A DNA stretch of 64,000 nucleotides, taken from assembly GCA_028284775.1 (NCBI GenBank), contig JANQRB010000084.1, positions 1 to 64,000 on the forward strand, written 5' to 3'. A program made the position numbers and the translations under genes. The stretch comes from Candidatus Kapaibacterium sp. (GTDB lineage: Bacteria > Bacteroidota > Ignavibacteria > Kapaibacteriales > UBA7675). The notes under the pieces are model-generated. The model saw only the letters and a list, made by a program, of their open reading frames with translations. It did no database searches and was not told the DNA's origin. Below, one piece after another: positions 9,559 to 18,183 of this stretch (position 1 is the stretch's first letter; the number at the start of each line of letters is the position of its first letter).

Positions 9559-10821
9559 TTAATTTTGCATCAGCCGCCGGCCGTCCACCCAGACTTCGCT
9601 GATGTGATTCACGCCGAAGTGATAAACGATATCCTTGTAGCTGGAGCATGCGGCGATTGCAAAGTTGGCTGATTTGCCAACTTCGAGGCTGCCCATCGTC
9701 TCCGAGAGCTGCAGAGCCGCCGCGCCATTGATCGTGGCGGCGGCGATGGCTTCCTCGATCGACATTTTCATCTGGGTGCAGGCCATGGAAAGGATCAACT
9801 GCATATTTTCGCTGAAGCAGGAGCCGGGATTGCAGTCGCTGGCCAGGGCTACCACGAGTCCGGCGTCGATAATGCGTCGGGCGGGCGCGTAGGGCAGGGC
9901 CAGAAAATAGGCGGTGCCGGGCAGGAGGGTGGCAACGACGCCGGCCTCGCGCATCGCGGCCATACCTTCATCGGAAATCTGCAGTAAATGATCAGCGGAC
10001 ACACAGCCGCAGCGGGCCGCCATCGCCGCCGCGCTCACATCACCGAACTCATCGGCGTGGATACGGAGTTTTAGACCATGCTGCCGGGCGCATGCAAATA
10101 TGCGTTCGGTCTCTTCGACGGTATAGTATCCGACATCCGTGAAGACATCGCAATATTCTGCCAGGCCTTCTGCCGCGACAGTCGGGATCATCTCATTGCA
10201 GATCACTTGCAGATAGTCTTCGCGGCGCTCCTTGTATTCCGGCGGAAAATCGTGCGCGCCAAGAAAGGTGGCGCTTATCGTTATCGGGAATTCTTCCTTC
10301 AGCATCCTGATTGCGCGCAGTTGATTCAGCTCGCTGGCGGTCGTGAGACCGTAGCCGCTTTTGATTTCAATCGCGGTGCTGCCATGTGATATCGCATTTG
10401 TCAGTAAAGGCATGGCGTTGGCCATGAGCTCCTCGGGTGATGACTCCCGGACAGCACGCATCGTTTTCAGGATGCCGCCGCCTTCGGCGGCAATTGTTCG
10501 GTAGTCGACGCCGCGAGCTCGCCGGGCAAATTCATCAGAGCGATCGCCGGCGAAGACGAGGTGGGTGTGCGAGTCGACAAAACCCGGAAGAACCGTTTTG
10601 CCGGAGGCGTCGATGACGGTGGCGGGATCGATCTCGCCGGTCTCGAGTTTGTGTTGTGCCTCACGCGCCGTTCCGACCCAGCGGATCTTTGAGTCGAAGA
10701 GGATCGCGCCGTCGCGTATCTCACCGATGTCCGACATGGCCGCGCCGCTCTTAGCGGGGGCGCCGCCGGTTGCAACCGTCGCCAGCGAGGAGATATTGTT
10801 AATGAGATGGAGAGCTTGCAT
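9559..10821 (-). CDS. hutI: Imidazolonepropionase (histidine degradation)
   Basis: Hydrolyses 4-imidazolone-5-propionate to N-formimino-L-glutamate, the third step of histidine breakdown, in the cytoplasm. The 420-residue product has the amidohydrolase metal motif HTH in GFVDSHTHLVFAGDR (H85, H87), the HutI-specific segment RRARGVDYRTIAAEGGG, the HADEFGD metal/substrate motif and the late Asp in LASDCNPGS. Length matches the family (about 400-415). It stands alone: no hutH, hutU or hutF is visible in this window, so the rest of the pathway must be elsewhere or the enzyme is recruited singly. Expressed from its own minus-strand unit; about 206 nt separate it from pfkA upstream. Confidence 0.93.
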   Translation of the reverse strand: MQALHLINNISSLATVATGGAPAKSGAAMSDIGEIRDGAILFDSKIRWVGTAREAQHKLETGEIDPATVIDASGKTVLPGFVDSHTHLVFAGDRSDEFARRARGVDYRTIAAEGGGILKTMRAVRESSPEELMANAMPLLTNAISHGSTAIEIKSGYGLTTASELNQLRAIRMLKEEFPITISATFLGAHDFPPEYKERREDYLQVICNEMIPTVAAEGLAEYCDVFTDVGYYTVEETERIFACARQHGLKLRIHADEFGDVSAAAMAARCGCVSADHLLQISDEGMAAMREAGVVATLLPGTAYFLALPYAPARRIIDAGLVVALASDCNPGSCFSENMQLILSMACTQMKMSIEEAIAAATINGAAALQLSETMGSLEVGKSANFAIAACSSYKDIVYHFGVNHISEVWVDGRRLMQN

Positions 10822-11027
10822 TGGGTCAGACCGTCATCGTTAGTAAAAAATCGCCAGTGCGTATTCTAATTAATTTCTTGTATTTCTTTTTTCCCCTTGT
10901 GTAAAGGGGTGAGACGCGGACTTAGCGCCGAACAGGGAGGGGTTGTGAATATTTAAGGACTTCTTAACTCCCCTAGACCCTTTTTCAACAAAGAGGGAGG
11001 CTTAAGAATAACTTAATTGACATTGCA

Positions 11028-12032
11028 CTAGTGCAGCGCCAGCATAAAATCCAGCAGATAGTCAGGCACATCGCTGCTGGAAGCTTCGATATCGGCAACT
11101 TCTGCGAGCGGCACGGCATCGGGGGCATGGCCGGTATAAAAGGCCGAGTAGAATCCGCTGTCGCAGCGGGCGAAAGCGTCGCGAACCATCCGATAGCCCA
11201 GCCAGCTCGCCCGCAGGATGTCGGTAACAGCCGCTTTGCCGCCGCGTTGAAAGTAACTCATATCCACAGTGCGCACGTCGCGCTTGATTTTGCGACGCCG
11301 GAAGATCGTCTCCAGTTGCTGCTGAATTTCGTCCAGTGTCAGCGGGTTGGCCTCGCTGATGATAATGCGTGTATCCTTGTCGCGCGCCTCGATCATACTC
11401 GCCAATTCTTCGATGTCAATTTGTTCTTTGGGTCGAATCACGTGTTCGGCGCCGGTGGCAATGCCGGCGAATATCGAGAGGTAGGCAGATTCGCGGCCCA
11501 TCGAACGAATGATGTAGACCCGTCGGTGCGAGCTTGCCGTATCGCGAATCCATTCCAGCATTTGCAGGCTTTTGTCGATAGCACTGTAAAAACCGATCGA
11601 CGAACCGTATTTGTTGCCGACGTCATTGTCGATCGATCCGGCGGCAAAGAGAATCCGGGTGCGCATCTTTTCGCGTCGCAGAATCGCATTGATTATCGCC
11701 GAGGCCTTCAAACTGCCGTTACCGCCGCAGACAAAGAGGTAGTCAAAGCCGTGGTCGTGCAAGTCGCGGGCGATGGTTTCCTGAATATCCGAATCGTCGG
11801 CCAGCTCGGGAAAACGCTGGGTGCCGAGGATAGTGCCGCCTTTGGAAGCAAGCCCCGCCACCGACAATTTGTCCAGCCGGCGGAAATCGTTGCGCGCCAG
11901 ACCACGCCAGCCGTCAACGACGCCCCATACCGATGTTTGCGCTTTGGTATTGATGGCGGTCCGGACCACGGCGCGGATGAAGGCGTTCATGCCGGGGCAA
12001 TCGCCGCCGCCGGTTAAGATGCCGAACTTCAT
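11028..12032 (-). CDS. pfkA: 6-phosphofructokinase family protein with GGNG instead of GGDG
   Basis: Phosphorylates fructose-6-phosphate to fructose-1,6-bisphosphate in glycolysis. The 334-residue product has TGGGDCPGMNA (nucleotide loop), GGTILGTQRFPE, SIDND (D135 and D137, the catalytic Asp region), MGRESA, ISEANPL and FQRGG. Gly follows in the position that selects ATP over PPi (GG-N-G, and AGSIDND rather than PKTIDND). The Asp that coordinates Mg-ATP in E. coli PfkA (Asp103 of GGDGS) is Asn105 here; the DNA reads AAC on the coding strand. Activity or regulation may therefore differ, though the catalytic Asp is present. The stop codon sits inside the palindrome TGCACTAGTGCA. A MarR gene lies 186 nt upstream on the same strand. 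Confidence 0.85.
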   Translation of the reverse strand: MKFGILTGGGDCPGMNAFIRAVVRTAINTKAQTSVWGVVDGWRGLARNDFRRLDKLSVAGLASKGGTILGTQRFPELADDSDIQETIARDLHDHGFDYLFVCGGNGSLKASAIINAILRREKMRTRILFAAGSIDNDVGNKYGSSIGFYSAIDKSLQMLEWIRDTASSHRRVYIIRSMGRESAYLSIFAGIATGAEHVIRPKEQIDIEELASMIEARDKDTRIIISEANPLTLDEIQQQLETIFRRRKIKRDVRTVDMSYFQRGGKAAVTDILRASWLGYRMVRDAFARCDSGFYSAFYTGHAPDAVPLAEVADIEASSSDVPDYLLDFMLALH

Positions 12033-12218
12033 GATAGTCTATTCCACTTCGTGTTGTGCAGACAGTAATTGCAAAGGGCGGGCCCGCAGGCGACGCGCCA
12101 CGCAAACAAATGTACAGAAAATTTTGTGCCGCTTCGGTGTGCCGGTGATATTTTTCAGGCAGGCAATAAACAGGCAAATTGTAGCTAACACGCTTTGTGC
12201 CGTCCGATCAAGCGCATT

Positions 12219-12701
12219 TTATCCGCGATCGAGAATTTTATTCAACTCGCGGCGTACGCGTCCCAGGAAGCGAATGGCGCTCTGGCGCTCGTCTTCCGAT
12301 ACCACATCAAAAATCTGTTCGAGGTTGGCGAAGGAGGTCTCCATTGATTCAATCAGGCTGACGCCGTCGGAACTTATCTCGGTAAGGACCACCCGGTTGT
12401 CGCGTTCATCCTTTTTACGCATTACATAACCCTGAAGCTCCAACCTGCTGAGCATTCGCGTGATGTCCGGGCTGCGCTGTATCATCCGGCTGTTAATTTC
12501 GGAGCAGGAGAGGGCACGGGGATAGGAGCCGCACAGGATGCGCAGCATATTGTACTGTTGGACGGTAATATCGAAGCTATGGCACAGGCGGTTGATATAC
12601 TCGCGCAGCCGTTCCGATGTCAGCAGCAAGGCTACCGGCAGCTCTTCATTGGTAGACTGGAACCGTTTGGCAATCTTAAGTTCATCGTAAATCGAATGCA
12701 C
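12219..12701 (-). CDS. MarR-family transcriptional regulator
   Basis: 160-residue winged-helix DNA-binding protein, a dimeric repressor or activator usually responding to small phenolic or oxidative signals. Residues about 45-125 carry the MarR core: DITVQQYNMLRILCG, the helix-turn-helix (ALSCSEINSRMIQRSPDITRMLSRLELQGYV) and the wing RKKDERDNRVVLTEISSDG; the C-terminal helix (LGRVRRELNKIL) fits the dimer interface. The D-x-R wing signature (DERDNR) is intact. It precedes pfkA on the same strand with 186 nt between them, so autoregulation or control of a neighbour is possible but not shown. Confidence 0.9.
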   Translation of the reverse strand: MHSIYDELKIAKRFQSTNEELPVALLLTSERLREYINRLCHSFDITVQQYNMLRILCGSYPRALSCSEINSRMIQRSPDITRMLSRLELQGYVMRKKDERDNRVVLTEISSDGVSLIESMETSFANLEQIFDVVSEDERQSAIRFLGRVRRELNKILDRG

Positions 12702-12815
12702 GCGCGTCGCACCAAATGTTAACGAGATTCGATTCGTGAACGATTGGTGCAGGAGCTTATTGTATTGTCATAGCCTCGGTTGCGAATAGTGTCATGAAGC
12801 CGCCTGATCCCTTTT

Positions 12816-12850
12816 GCGAGCGATGTGGCCGGAGGAATCCGGCCGCTCGC
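12816..12850. other. Strong hairpin (stem-loop) in the marR upstream region
   Basis: GCGAGC and GCTCGC flank a perfect seven-pair stem GGCCGGA/TCCGGCC with a four-base loop; the outer six pairs are separated from the inner stem by five unpaired bases on one side. It lies between the stop of the BNR protein gene (12906, minus) and the start of marR (12701, minus). No T-run follows on either strand, so it is not a standard intrinsic terminator. It could be an RNA structure in the marR leader, an mRNA 3'-end stabiliser or a DNA site. Confidence 0.55.
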
Positions 12851-12905
12851 GACCGGCCGGGGAATATCCATAGGCACTAAACATGCCGGTTACTTACGCG
12901 GAGCA

Positions 12906-15818
12906 TCAGCGTCGTATTTGCCATGGCAGAGTTTGAACACCCGATTCGGTCTGAATTCGCAGCAGATAAGCGCCGGGAGCCAGCGAAGCTATTTCGATCG
13001 TCAGGCTGTGCTCGCTACGGGAAATATTGTCGGCCTGATGCTGACGGCCGAGCACATCGATGATCGTGAAGTTCGCCCGTTGCAAGAGCAGCGGATCGTT
13101 GCTGCGCAGGGTGAGGCGCGAATGGGCCGGATTCGGATAAAGCGCCAGCTCCGGAGCCGCGGACTCGCGGACGGAGGAAACGACAGCCAGTCGCAAGTCA
13201 TCAACAAACCAGCCTTCCGCGTTGCGAATGACATTCGAGCGAAAACGAAAGCGCAGATAAACGGTGTCGGATGCCTGGGCATCCAGAAAAAGGCGTTCCA
13301 GTTTCCAGTCGTCATTGTTCAGACTGCCGTCTTGCCAGGGTTCATAGTCCGTAGAATTGAAGGCCGCGATCGTTTCCCAATTGTCCAGGCCGTTGCGGGC
13401 CATATCGACAAAGCCCGTATCGCTGGGATGAATAAGGGCGGCGTGCCAGAATTCCAGCGCATAACGATCAAAGTTAAATGCCGTCACTGGAAAGAGAAGC
13501 ATGGTGTCGCGTTCATTGGCGCGGTAGTCGCCGTCCAGGGATTCGGTCATCGAATACCGCGGGCTGAGCGCAAACTGCTCCGTGCGTTCCCATCCGCCGC
13601 TCAGGTAATAGCGGGGCAGGGAAGCGCCGTCAAAGGATTCCCGCAGATCCTGCTCCACCGGACCGGTATAGAGGAAGAGTTCGTCGCTGAGATCGCTTTC
13701 ATTGGGCGGCTCGGCCTTGTCGATCAGCGTTACCCGGTAATGGTAATAGCCGCGTTCGACCGGCTTATCGCTGATGGAGACAACCGATGACGTGTCGTCA
13801 CTGTCGATTTGCCGTTCTTCCACCAGTTCGCCGTCGCGATAGATTCGGACGGCATGGGCATTGACCAGGGGCGTGATCGAGTCGGAGCGGAGCCCCGGAA
13901 CGAAGACATCGAGCTTAACAGTGTTATCGGATTCGCCCCGAACAGCCCGCAGGTCGGGGACATCCGGTTTGCGCGAGCCGCCGGCAAAGGCGGCGAGGGC
14001 ACAGCGGCGGCTGGTATCGCTGCCGGCCACTACCGCAATCTCATAGCGGTACTCCTGATGTGGGTTCAGAGTCGCATCGTTCAGTACAATCTCGGCTGCT
14101 GTAAGTTTGTCCCGCAGCAGGCTGCCGTTGCGCCAAACGGTATAGCTGAATTCTTCGTCGGCGAGCTCCTGGTCCATCACGCGACTTTTGGGAGCTTCCC
14201 AGGTCAGACGCAGCTCCTTGCTGCGTTCCGGGAACACCTCGATCGCCGCATTGCGCACCGGCCGCGGCTGGCGGATGTTAACGATCGCCGTATAAACATC
14301 GCTGTTAAGGGCCGTGCCGCGGCGGGTGTCGAACCAGGAAGGATAAACGATACCATTGTAAAAGGCATTGCCGCTGTAATCACCGGAAAAAGAATTGCCC
14401 GCGAAAGGATTGAGACGCAAATCGTGGTCGCTGTCGCCTACCCGGCGGTCGACCCAGGTATCGCCGCCGTCGGAAGAATAGGACACATAGCAGTTGATCG
14501 CGAGATTGGCCGGATCGTCGCGGCTGTCCAGATACATTACCGCCAGATCGCCGTTCGTCGGGTCGATACTGAGCCACGGCCAGAACTGGTCGTTCGTAGG
14601 CTCTTCGTGCACGAGGATCGGATTGCTCCAGGTATCGCCGCCATCGGTGGACCGGGAGAAATAGATATTTGGTACAGGATCGGCCGCCCAGCACAAATAC
14701 AGCCAGCCGCTGCGGGGACCGTCGCTTTCATCGCATTGAATCGTCGGATAGGCTTCGGCGCGTACGCCGCCTTTGAGTGTATGACGCCAAGCCGAGTCGC
14801 CGCCTTCGGGAATGCGTCGGGCGACGCCGAAGACATCATAACGATGGATGATCCGGGGCTCGCCGAAACTGAGCCCGCCATCGGTGGACTTATTGAATCC
14901 GACGGCTTTTTCCGGCCCCCAATTCCAGGCGACATATAGTTCACCTTTGGGACCGGTCGTAGAGATCGGAAAGCTGAGGCCAAATGTCGTATCGCGGTCG
15001 GAACCGACGACCCGATCGCTCACCGGTACCGGCGGCAGCCAGGTCAATCCTTTGTCCGTGGAGCGCGCCAGGACGATTTGAGTGGAAGAATCGCGCTCGA
15101 CAACGCGTTTCCAGGGGCAGTACAAATTGCCGAAGTAAGGCGACTCCGTGGCATTGTCGCTTTCGATATAATATTTGTCCTCAAAGCTGGAGTCTTCGTT
15201 TTGCTGCGCCGTATGCAGGATAATCGGGATGTGCGTCGTCCAGTTGCGGCCCTTGTCGGTAGTGAACGACATAAATACGCCGTTCTGACCGATCTGCGGG
15301 TCGCCGAAACCGCCATAGACCAGGTAGCCACGGCCGTCGGCGCCGAAGGCCACCGAGGGGTCGTTCGTGGAACGCCAGTTGGGAAAGGGATGCCCCAGAT
15401 TGATGTTCTCCCAGCTTCTGCCGCCGTCCTGCGACACGTAGACCCAGGTAGAAGAATTCGCCCGGTAGTCCACCGCCGAGGCGATGAGGTTGCTGGGATC
15501 GGTCGGATTGACTGCAATCGATGACTCATTCTGCATCGGCTGCGGGTCGCTTTCGTCTGCAATCAGACTTTTATTGTCGAAAAGAAAATGTTCCGACGGG
15601 GCCGGCAGAATATAGGGCAGGAATTCTCCGCCGCCCTTGGTGTTCATCGGCGTGGGGTGCGCGCGTTCCATAAACTGACGCGCCTTGCGTTGATATTTCA
15701 GAATTCGCTTGGCTGCCGCCGAATGTGTTGTCTCTGTCGTGTCTTGCGTGCCTGCTTCAAGATCGCACGGTCCGCACACGAGCACCATTACAATAGCTAA
15801 AAGGACAATCTGACGCAT
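12906..15818 (-). CDS. Secreted BNR/Asp-box repeat protein with fibronectin-like region and T9SS C-terminal sorting domain
   Basis: 970 residues with a signal peptide (MRQIVLLAIVMVLVCGP). Residues about 95-500 contain repeated Asp-box motifs (SQDGGRSW, TTDKGRNW, STDKGLTW, STDGGLSF, STDGGDTW, SSDGGDTW), the sialidase-type beta-propeller signature. A fibronectin-III-like region (about 520-730) and a jelly-roll-like region (ESFDGASLPRYY to GWFVDDLRLAVV) follow. The last about 80 residues, from ALYPNPAHSRLTL to GAYLLRIQ, are a Por/type IX secretion sorting domain, so the protein should cross the outer membrane and be surface-attached or released. Asp boxes alone do not prove sialidase activity and no catalytic set was identified. 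It appears monocistronic on the minus strand. Confidence 0.88.
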   Translation of the reverse strand: MRQIVLLAIVMVLVCGPCDLEAGTQDTTETTHSAAAKRILKYQRKARQFMERAHPTPMNTKGGGEFLPYILPAPSEHFLFDNKSLIADESDPQPMQNESSIAVNPTDPSNLIASAVDYRANSSTWVYVSQDGGRSWENINLGHPFPNWRSTNDPSVAFGADGRGYLVYGGFGDPQIGQNGVFMSFTTDKGRNWTTHIPIILHTAQQNEDSSFEDKYYIESDNATESPYFGNLYCPWKRVVERDSSTQIVLARSTDKGLTWLPPVPVSDRVVGSDRDTTFGLSFPISTTGPKGELYVAWNWGPEKAVGFNKSTDGGLSFGEPRIIHRYDVFGVARRIPEGGDSAWRHTLKGGVRAEAYPTIQCDESDGPRSGWLYLCWAADPVPNIYFSRSTDGGDTWSNPILVHEEPTNDQFWPWLSIDPTNGDLAVMYLDSRDDPANLAINCYVSYSSDGGDTWVDRRVGDSDHDLRLNPFAGNSFSGDYSGNAFYNGIVYPSWFDTRRGTALNSDVYTAIVNIRQPRPVRNAAIEVFPERSKELRLTWEAPKSRVMDQELADEEFSYTVWRNGSLLRDKLTAAEIVLNDATLNPHQEYRYEIAVVAGSDTSRRCALAAFAGGSRKPDVPDLRAVRGESDNTVKLDVFVPGLRSDSITPLVNAHAVRIYRDGELVEERQIDSDDTSSVVSISDKPVERGYYHYRVTLIDKAEPPNESDLSDELFLYTGPVEQDLRESFDGASLPRYYLSGGWERTEQFALSPRYSMTESLDGDYRANERDTMLLFPVTAFNFDRYALEFWHAALIHPSDTGFVDMARNGLDNWETIAAFNSTDYEPWQDGSLNNDDWKLERLFLDAQASDTVYLRFRFRSNVIRNAEGWFVDDLRLAVVSSVRESAAPELALYPNPAHSRLTLRSNDPLLLQRANFTIIDVLGRQHQADNISRSEHSLTIEIASLAPGAYLLRIQTESGVQTLPWQIRR

Positions 15819-16069
15819 ACTTCACCTGCGGGAGTTCACTGCTGGTAGTTAAGGGAGTGTTGTTGTTCCCCGACTGAACAGGCTCTGAAGTTACAAAAAA
15901 ATTGCTTTTGAATATCTGTGAAAGCAGTGCTTCGAATGCCTGGATGCCAATGCCCAGCCGGCAGGACTCAAAGTGCCGGAACGGCTTTCGATCTATGCCC
16001 GGCCGGTTGTCAATGAGATCGCGACAGCCGGGAGTGCCTATAGGTGCTACGGGAAGTACTAATGTCGAC

Positions 16070-17146
16070 TCAAGCGCCGCCCTCGCTGACGGTACCGTTG
16101 TTGCTGCTCTGCTGCCGCGCGGCCAGAGGCGGACGTTCGCCGCGCATAAAAGCCTCGGCTTCTTCGACGTCGATGCGGCTCCCCATAAAGACCGGTGTAC
16201 GTTGGTGGATGCCTTCCGGGCGCAGTTCCAGGATGCGCTCGCTGCCGTTGCTCGCCCGCCCCCCGGCTTGTTCGATCAACATTGCCAGCGGGTTTAGCTC
16301 ATACATCAGTCGCAGTTTCCCTTCCGTATTATCCTTATCGGCGGGATACATGAAGATGCCGCCATGCTGCAAAATGCGGTGAATGTCGGCTACGGCAGTA
16401 CCGATGTAACGCAGGCTGTAGGGGTCGTGCTTGCCACCGGGCTTCTTGAGATGATCCACATAGGCCTGGATGTTGGCATCCCAGCGATGGTAGTTGCCTT
16501 CGTTGATACTGTAGCTTTGGCCGCGCTCCGGCATACGGACATTCTCATGCGTCAGAAAGAATTCGCCGACCGTCGGATCGAGGGTGAAGATATTGACACC
16601 GCTGCCGGTTGTATAGACGAGATTGGTGCTGCTGCCGTAGCAGGCATAGCCCGCTGCAATCTGGCGATCGCCCGGCTGCAGAAAATCTTCCGCGCTGCCC
16701 ATTCCCATCCTGTTGGGCGTCACTCGCCGAAAGACGGAAAAAATCGTTCCGATCGTGACATTGACGTCGATATTGGACGAGCCGTCCAGGGGATCGAAGA
16801 GCAGGATGTAATTGCCGCGTTCGTATTCTTCCGGAATCGGAATGATGCCTTCCGCTTCTTCGGAGGCCATGGCGCAGAGGTGGCCGCCGTGGTCCATTGC
16901 CCGTATGATGGTTTCATTGGCAAACTCATCGAGCTTCTTGACCTGTTCGCCGTGAACATTCTGGGACTCCGTCATACCCAGGATATCATTGAAACCGGCG
17001 CGCCGCACTTCACGTGAAATGATACGGATCGCCAGCAGCATATCGCGCATCATGCGTGAGAATTCACCGGTGGCCGAGGCGTGAAGAATTTGCTGTTCGG
17101 AGATATGACGCTCGATGGTTACGAGTTTATTGATCGTAACGGGCAT
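16070..17146 (-). CDS. fbp: Fructose-1,6-bisphosphatase, class I
   Basis: Hydrolyses fructose-1,6-bisphosphate to fructose-6-phosphate in gluconeogenesis or a pentose cycle. The 358-residue product has the class I metal-site motifs: SEE (residues 95-97), FDPLDGSSNID (D118, D121) and the later MYELNPLAMLIEQAGG with the metal-binding Glu. Further family blocks are YACYGSSTNLVYTTG, FFLTHENVRMP, LRYIGTAVADIHRIL and GGIFMYPADK. Length is slightly above E. coli Fbp (332). The gene lies 42 nt downstream of a UspA-family gene on the same strand, so the two are probably co-transcribed. The C-terminal 20 residues are low-complexity (RQQSSNNGTVSEGGA). Confidence 0.95.
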   Translation of the reverse strand: MPVTINKLVTIERHISEQQILHASATGEFSRMMRDMLLAIRIISREVRRAGFNDILGMTESQNVHGEQVKKLDEFANETIIRAMDHGGHLCAMASEEAEGIIPIPEEYERGNYILLFDPLDGSSNIDVNVTIGTIFSVFRRVTPNRMGMGSAEDFLQPGDRQIAAGYACYGSSTNLVYTTGSGVNIFTLDPTVGEFFLTHENVRMPERGQSYSINEGNYHRWDANIQAYVDHLKKPGGKHDPYSLRYIGTAVADIHRILQHGGIFMYPADKDNTEGKLRLMYELNPLAMLIEQAGGRASNGSERILELRPEGIHQRTPVFMGSRIDVEEAEAFMRGERPPLAARQQSSNNGTVSEGGA

Positions 17147-17188
17147 AGTTGCTGTACTCTACTTATGTGTTGTCGGAAAAATAATAGC

Positions 17189-17653
17189 TCAGGATTGCTC
17201 TTTTTTGTGGTCAGGAGTACGTACGACAAAAACGGGGCAGGGTGCCTGTCGCAAGACCTTTTCGGTGGTGGAGCCGAAAAGAAACCGCTCGAATCCGCGC
17301 CGTCCGTGTGTCGAGATGCTGATAATGTCGATGCGATGCTGCCGGGCATAGCGGACAATTTCGTCGGCCGCCGGACCGGTCAGCAGATCGCTGCGAACAT
17401 TGAACCCTTCTTTCGTCGCTTCATCCGTCAGACGCTGCAACTCCTGCCGGGCAGCGTCGCTGATTTCCTTTTCCGTGTCCACCAGACCCGCCTGTGCATA
17501 ACTCCAGTTTGCGGGATAGACGGGCGGCTCGATCACATGAACAATGTGCAATGTCGCCGCTGTTTTAGGGAGCAACTCCTTAGCATAACTTAGCGCATGA
17601 TGTGAACAATCGGAAAAATCGACCGGCACAAGTACGTTGCGAATTGTGTACAT
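17189..17653 (-). CDS. Universal stress protein, UspA family
   Basis: Small cytoplasmic nucleotide-binding stress protein. From ATG 17653 the 154-residue product begins with IRNVLVPVDFSDCSHHALSYA and ends with the ATP-binding signature STHGRRGFERFLFGSTTEKVL followed by APCPVFVVR, matching the G-2x-G-9x-G(S/T) pattern of ATP-binding Usp proteins. The frame stays open upstream to 17863, but that extension is Cys/Ile-rich and unlike the family; ATG 17653 has an AAGG ribosome site. It precedes fbp by 42 nt, which suggests a stress- or energy-linked operon. Confidence 0.9.
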   Translation of the reverse strand: MYTIRNVLVPVDFSDCSHHALSYAKELLPKTAATLHIVHVIEPPVYPANWSYAQAGLVDTEKEISDAARQELQRLTDEATKEGFNVRSDLLTGPAADEIVRYARQHRIDIISISTHGRRGFERFLFGSTTEKVLRQAPCPVFVVRTPDHKKEQS

Positions 17654-18183
17654 AGCAGCCTTACTCTGCTTCGAACCTGCGAAAACCTGCCAAATTAGGA
17701 CGCAATATCGACAAATCAGCGTACAAATTCCATGATGGATGTCAGAATAGATGGAAAAAATGAAACTGCAACTGTCAGCGACGGCCACTCTGACATACTG
17801 CCACATAAACAGGATTAACAACATTATGGCAGGGTTTCCTGCCTCTCGCTGACAGTCTGACAAGAAAACCAGGCATTCCGGATTATTGGCACGTTATTGG
17901 TGACTCCAGGGCCTAGAAGAAAACAAGACTCGGATGATAAGAATGATCGCAGGTCGGGAATCGACAAAACAGGTTGAACTAAATATGAAAGCAATCTATC
18001 GGCCGAATATCCCGAAATCGCAGCGACAATAGCTGAATGATGGATGGCGAAATACGAAGAACAGCGCGAATAAAAGGCATTTCGGGTATTCGGGCATAGA
18101 TGCCTCGAGCGATAGACAAGACGAACAGTGAAAATAATTGAACGGTTTTTATATCAGTATGAACCAATGAGGGAGTAACTCTA
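17654..18183. other. 530-nt divergent intergenic region between uspA and dnaK
   Basis: Holds the promoters of the uspA-fbp unit (minus) and dnaK (plus). No gene is seen. The regulatory CIRCE inverted repeat (TTAGCACTC-N9-GAGTGCTAA) that often controls dnaK is absent. A TTGAAC followed 14 nt later by TATGAA near 18138-18163 could be a promoter but is not convincing. GAGGGAG, positions 18168-18174, is the dnaK ribosome site. Confidence 0.45.

Noticed and set aside
10886..10905. CCCCTT-GTGTA-AAGGGG hairpin preceded by a T-run, between hutI and pfkA
   Set aside because: The T-run lies on the wrong side for a plus-strand terminator, and on the minus strand it is an A-run; no gene ends here in a matching orientation.
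10937..10976. AGGGG...CCCCT imperfect stem between pfkA and hutI
   Set aside because: Bulged stem without a T-run; too weak to call a terminator of pfkA.
13809..14939. 376-codon plus-strand ORF opposite the BNR protein gene
   Set aside because: Shadow of the minus-strand gene; no motif, no ribosome site.
17864..18183. CIRCE/HrcA operator before dnaK
   Set aside because: No TTAGCACTC...GAGTGCTAA repeat or close variant was found.
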